From NCBI GenBank assembly GCA_003697065.1, contig RFFY01000325.1:1-13694 (forward strand): a stretch of 13,694 nucleotides of DNA. The letters are read 5' to 3'. Of this stretch, positions 13,007 through 13,694 are shown piece after piece. This DNA comes from Actinomyces sp. (GTDB lineage: Bacteria; Actinomycetota; Acidimicrobiia; Acidimicrobiales; Aldehydirespiratoraceae). The stretch's first letter is position 1. Each line of letters starts with the position of its first letter. The translations under genes and the position numbers were made by a program. The notes beneath the pieces are model-generated. The model was not told where the DNA came from. It saw only the letters and a list, made by a program, of their open reading frames with translations, and did not search any database.

Positions 13007-13514
13007 GCCCGCGGGGGCCGGTCGACCGTCCCGGCCCCGGCAGCCCGAAGGCGGCGAGCGCACCGTCGGGGCGATCCACGGTCACGACCAGCCAGCCCCG
13101 CGGCTCGAGCTCGAAGCGCAGCCCGGGGCCCCGCCGCACCACCACGGCCAGGCGGTGGAAGAGGCGCAGGCTCCCCCGGTAGCCGTAGCCGCCGTGCCGC
13201 CAGGGGCGGACGTCGACCACCTCGACCGCACGGATCCGCTCACGGGCCAACCGGATCGGCGGCCACCAGGGGCCGGCGAAATCGACACGGACCTGCTCGT
13301 CGGTGACCGTGACGGTGACACGCCGGAAGGGCGCGAGCACGGCAGCGGTGACGGCGAAAGCGGGCACCATGGTGAGCATCCACGGGCCGACGACGACGGT
13401 GAGAGCGGCCGTGACGATGGCCGCCGCCACCAGTCCGGCGCTCAAGACGACGAACAAGGTGCCACGCGCCGACCCCGTCCACAGGGGCCGTCCCGGACGG
13501 CCGACCGATGTCAT
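12984..13514 (-). CDS. Small membrane protein with PH-like C-terminal region
   Basis: 176 residues, not assigned to a named family. Two adjacent membrane segments (about 20-42 and 44-62) follow a short basic N-terminus. The rest is cytoplasmic or wall-facing and has an alternating strand pattern: VTVTVTDEQVRVDFAG (66-81), RIRAVEVVDVRPW (93-105), HGGYGYRG (107-114), LAVVVRRGPGLRFELEP (122-138), GWLVVTVDRPDGALAAFGL (140-158). The GG-x-GYRG turn and the ending 'VTVDRPDGALAAF' resemble bacterial PH-domain membrane proteins. The tail is Arg/Pro-rich. The ATG at 13514 was used; an in-frame GTG at 13523 is possible. It runs convergently 23 bases into nrdB, and its upstream neighbour on the same strand is the citrate synthase, 41 bases away, so the two may be one transcript. 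Confidence 0.65.
   Translation of the reverse strand: MTSVGRPGRPLWTGSARGTLFVVLSAGLVAAAIVTAALTVVVGPWMLTMVPAFAVTAAVLAPFRRVTVTVTDEQVRVDFAGPWWPPIRLARERIRAVEVVDVRPWRHGGYGYRGSLRLFHRLAVVVRRGPGLRFELEPRGWLVVTVDRPDGALAAFGLPGPGRSTGPRGLRSPRRR
13014..13038. terminator. GC hairpin after nrdB, inside the 3' end of the convergent gene
   Basis: GGGGCCGG (13014-13021) and CCGGCCCC (13031-13038) form a perfect 8-bp stem around a 9-nt loop, seven bases after the nrdB stop. It is the strongest terminator candidate for the nrd operon. It lacks a T-tract and lies within codons of the membrane-protein gene on the other strand. Confidence 0.5.
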
Positions 13515-13555
13515 CGCCGCCACTGTAGGACGTGGCGGACGCCCAACGGATGGCC

Positions 13556-13694
13556 TCAGGCCGGCGCCGCCACCACCGGTTCCGGGCCCACGTAGCGGGC
13601 GCTGGGACGGATGATGCGGCCCCGCGACGCCTGCTCGAGCACATGGGCGGTCCACCCGATGGTCCGGCTGACGGCGAAGGTCGGGGTGAACAGG
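13556..13694 (-). CDS. Citrate synthase, C-terminal end
   Basis: The last 45 residues or so of a gene whose start lies beyond the right edge. Reading inward from the edge: LFTPTFAVSRTIGWTAHVLE, then QASRGRIIRPSARYVGPEP and a short Val/Ala/Pro tail before TGA. The FAVSR..GW.AH.LEQ....RIIRP.ARYVGP pattern is the conserved C-terminus of citrate and 2-methylcitrate synthases; the first Arg is a substrate-binding residue in this family. The enzyme condenses acetyl-CoA (or propionyl-CoA) with oxaloacetate. Which of the two substrates it prefers cannot be told from this fragment. The membrane-protein gene follows 41 bases downstream on the same strand. Confidence 0.88.
   Translation of the reverse strand, partial: LFTPTFAVSRTIGWTAHVLEQASRGRIIRPSARYVGPEPVVAAPA

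Noticed and set aside
11828..13063. A 411-residue open frame on the - strand
   Set aside because: Antisense shadow of nrdB, which has every R2 metal ligand on the + strand.

Overview
The window is uniformly GC-rich, gene-dense and rich in overlapping or nearly touching genes. Codons end mostly in G or C, and several genes use GTG starts. Together with actinobacterial-type lipoproteins with Pro/Thr/Ala linkers and a peptidoglycan-binding adaptor paired with a FtsX/MacB-like ABC permease, this points to a high-GC actinomycete. An Acidimicrobiia-like lineage is my guess; no rRNA or other marker in the window proves it. No tRNA, rRNA, CRISPR array, transposase or integrase was seen.

Layout, left to right. 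(1) 1-831: 3' part of a molybdopterin-binding large subunit of the xanthine dehydrogenase/CO dehydrogenase family, followed by a short tandem-repeat array (828-901). (2) 911-1540 (-): a lipoprotein with a low-complexity Thr/Ala/Pro linker, divergent from (3) 1649-3079 (+), a class-3-type aldehyde dehydrogenase. (4) 3118-3600 (-): a MarR-type regulator, convergent with the aldehyde dehydrogenase and divergent from (5) 3795-7229 (+). The latter is a tightly packed operon: a 33-residue peptide gene, a four-cysteine lipoprotein, a membrane-anchored peptidoglycan-binding-domain protein, an ABC ATPase and a FtsX/MacB-like permease. (6) 7365-8276 (+): a pirin-family protein, convergent with (7) 8330-8983 (-), a small glycerophosphodiester phosphodiesterase-like protein. 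(8) 9438-13006 (+): nrdA-nrdB, class Ia ribonucleotide reductase, behind a structured leader and a recognisable promoter. (9) 12984-13514 (-): a small membrane protein whose 3' end overlaps nrdB. (10) 13556-13694 (-): the C-terminal end of a citrate synthase.

How the parts work together. nrdA and nrdB are translationally coupled and make the two subunits of the deoxyribonucleotide-producing enzyme. Their promoter carries overlapping direct and inverted repeats that look like an operator. The 3795-7229 operon looks like an envelope-spanning ABC export or extrusion machine (ATPase, permease, wall-binding adaptor, lipoprotein) led by a tiny peptide that may be its substrate, signal or regulator; this is the most promising candidate for something undescribed. 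The divergent MarR gene is its most obvious local regulator. The remaining genes (aldehyde oxidation, molybdenum hydroxylase, pirin, GDPD, citrate synthase) are ordinary metabolic genes with no evident joint pathway.
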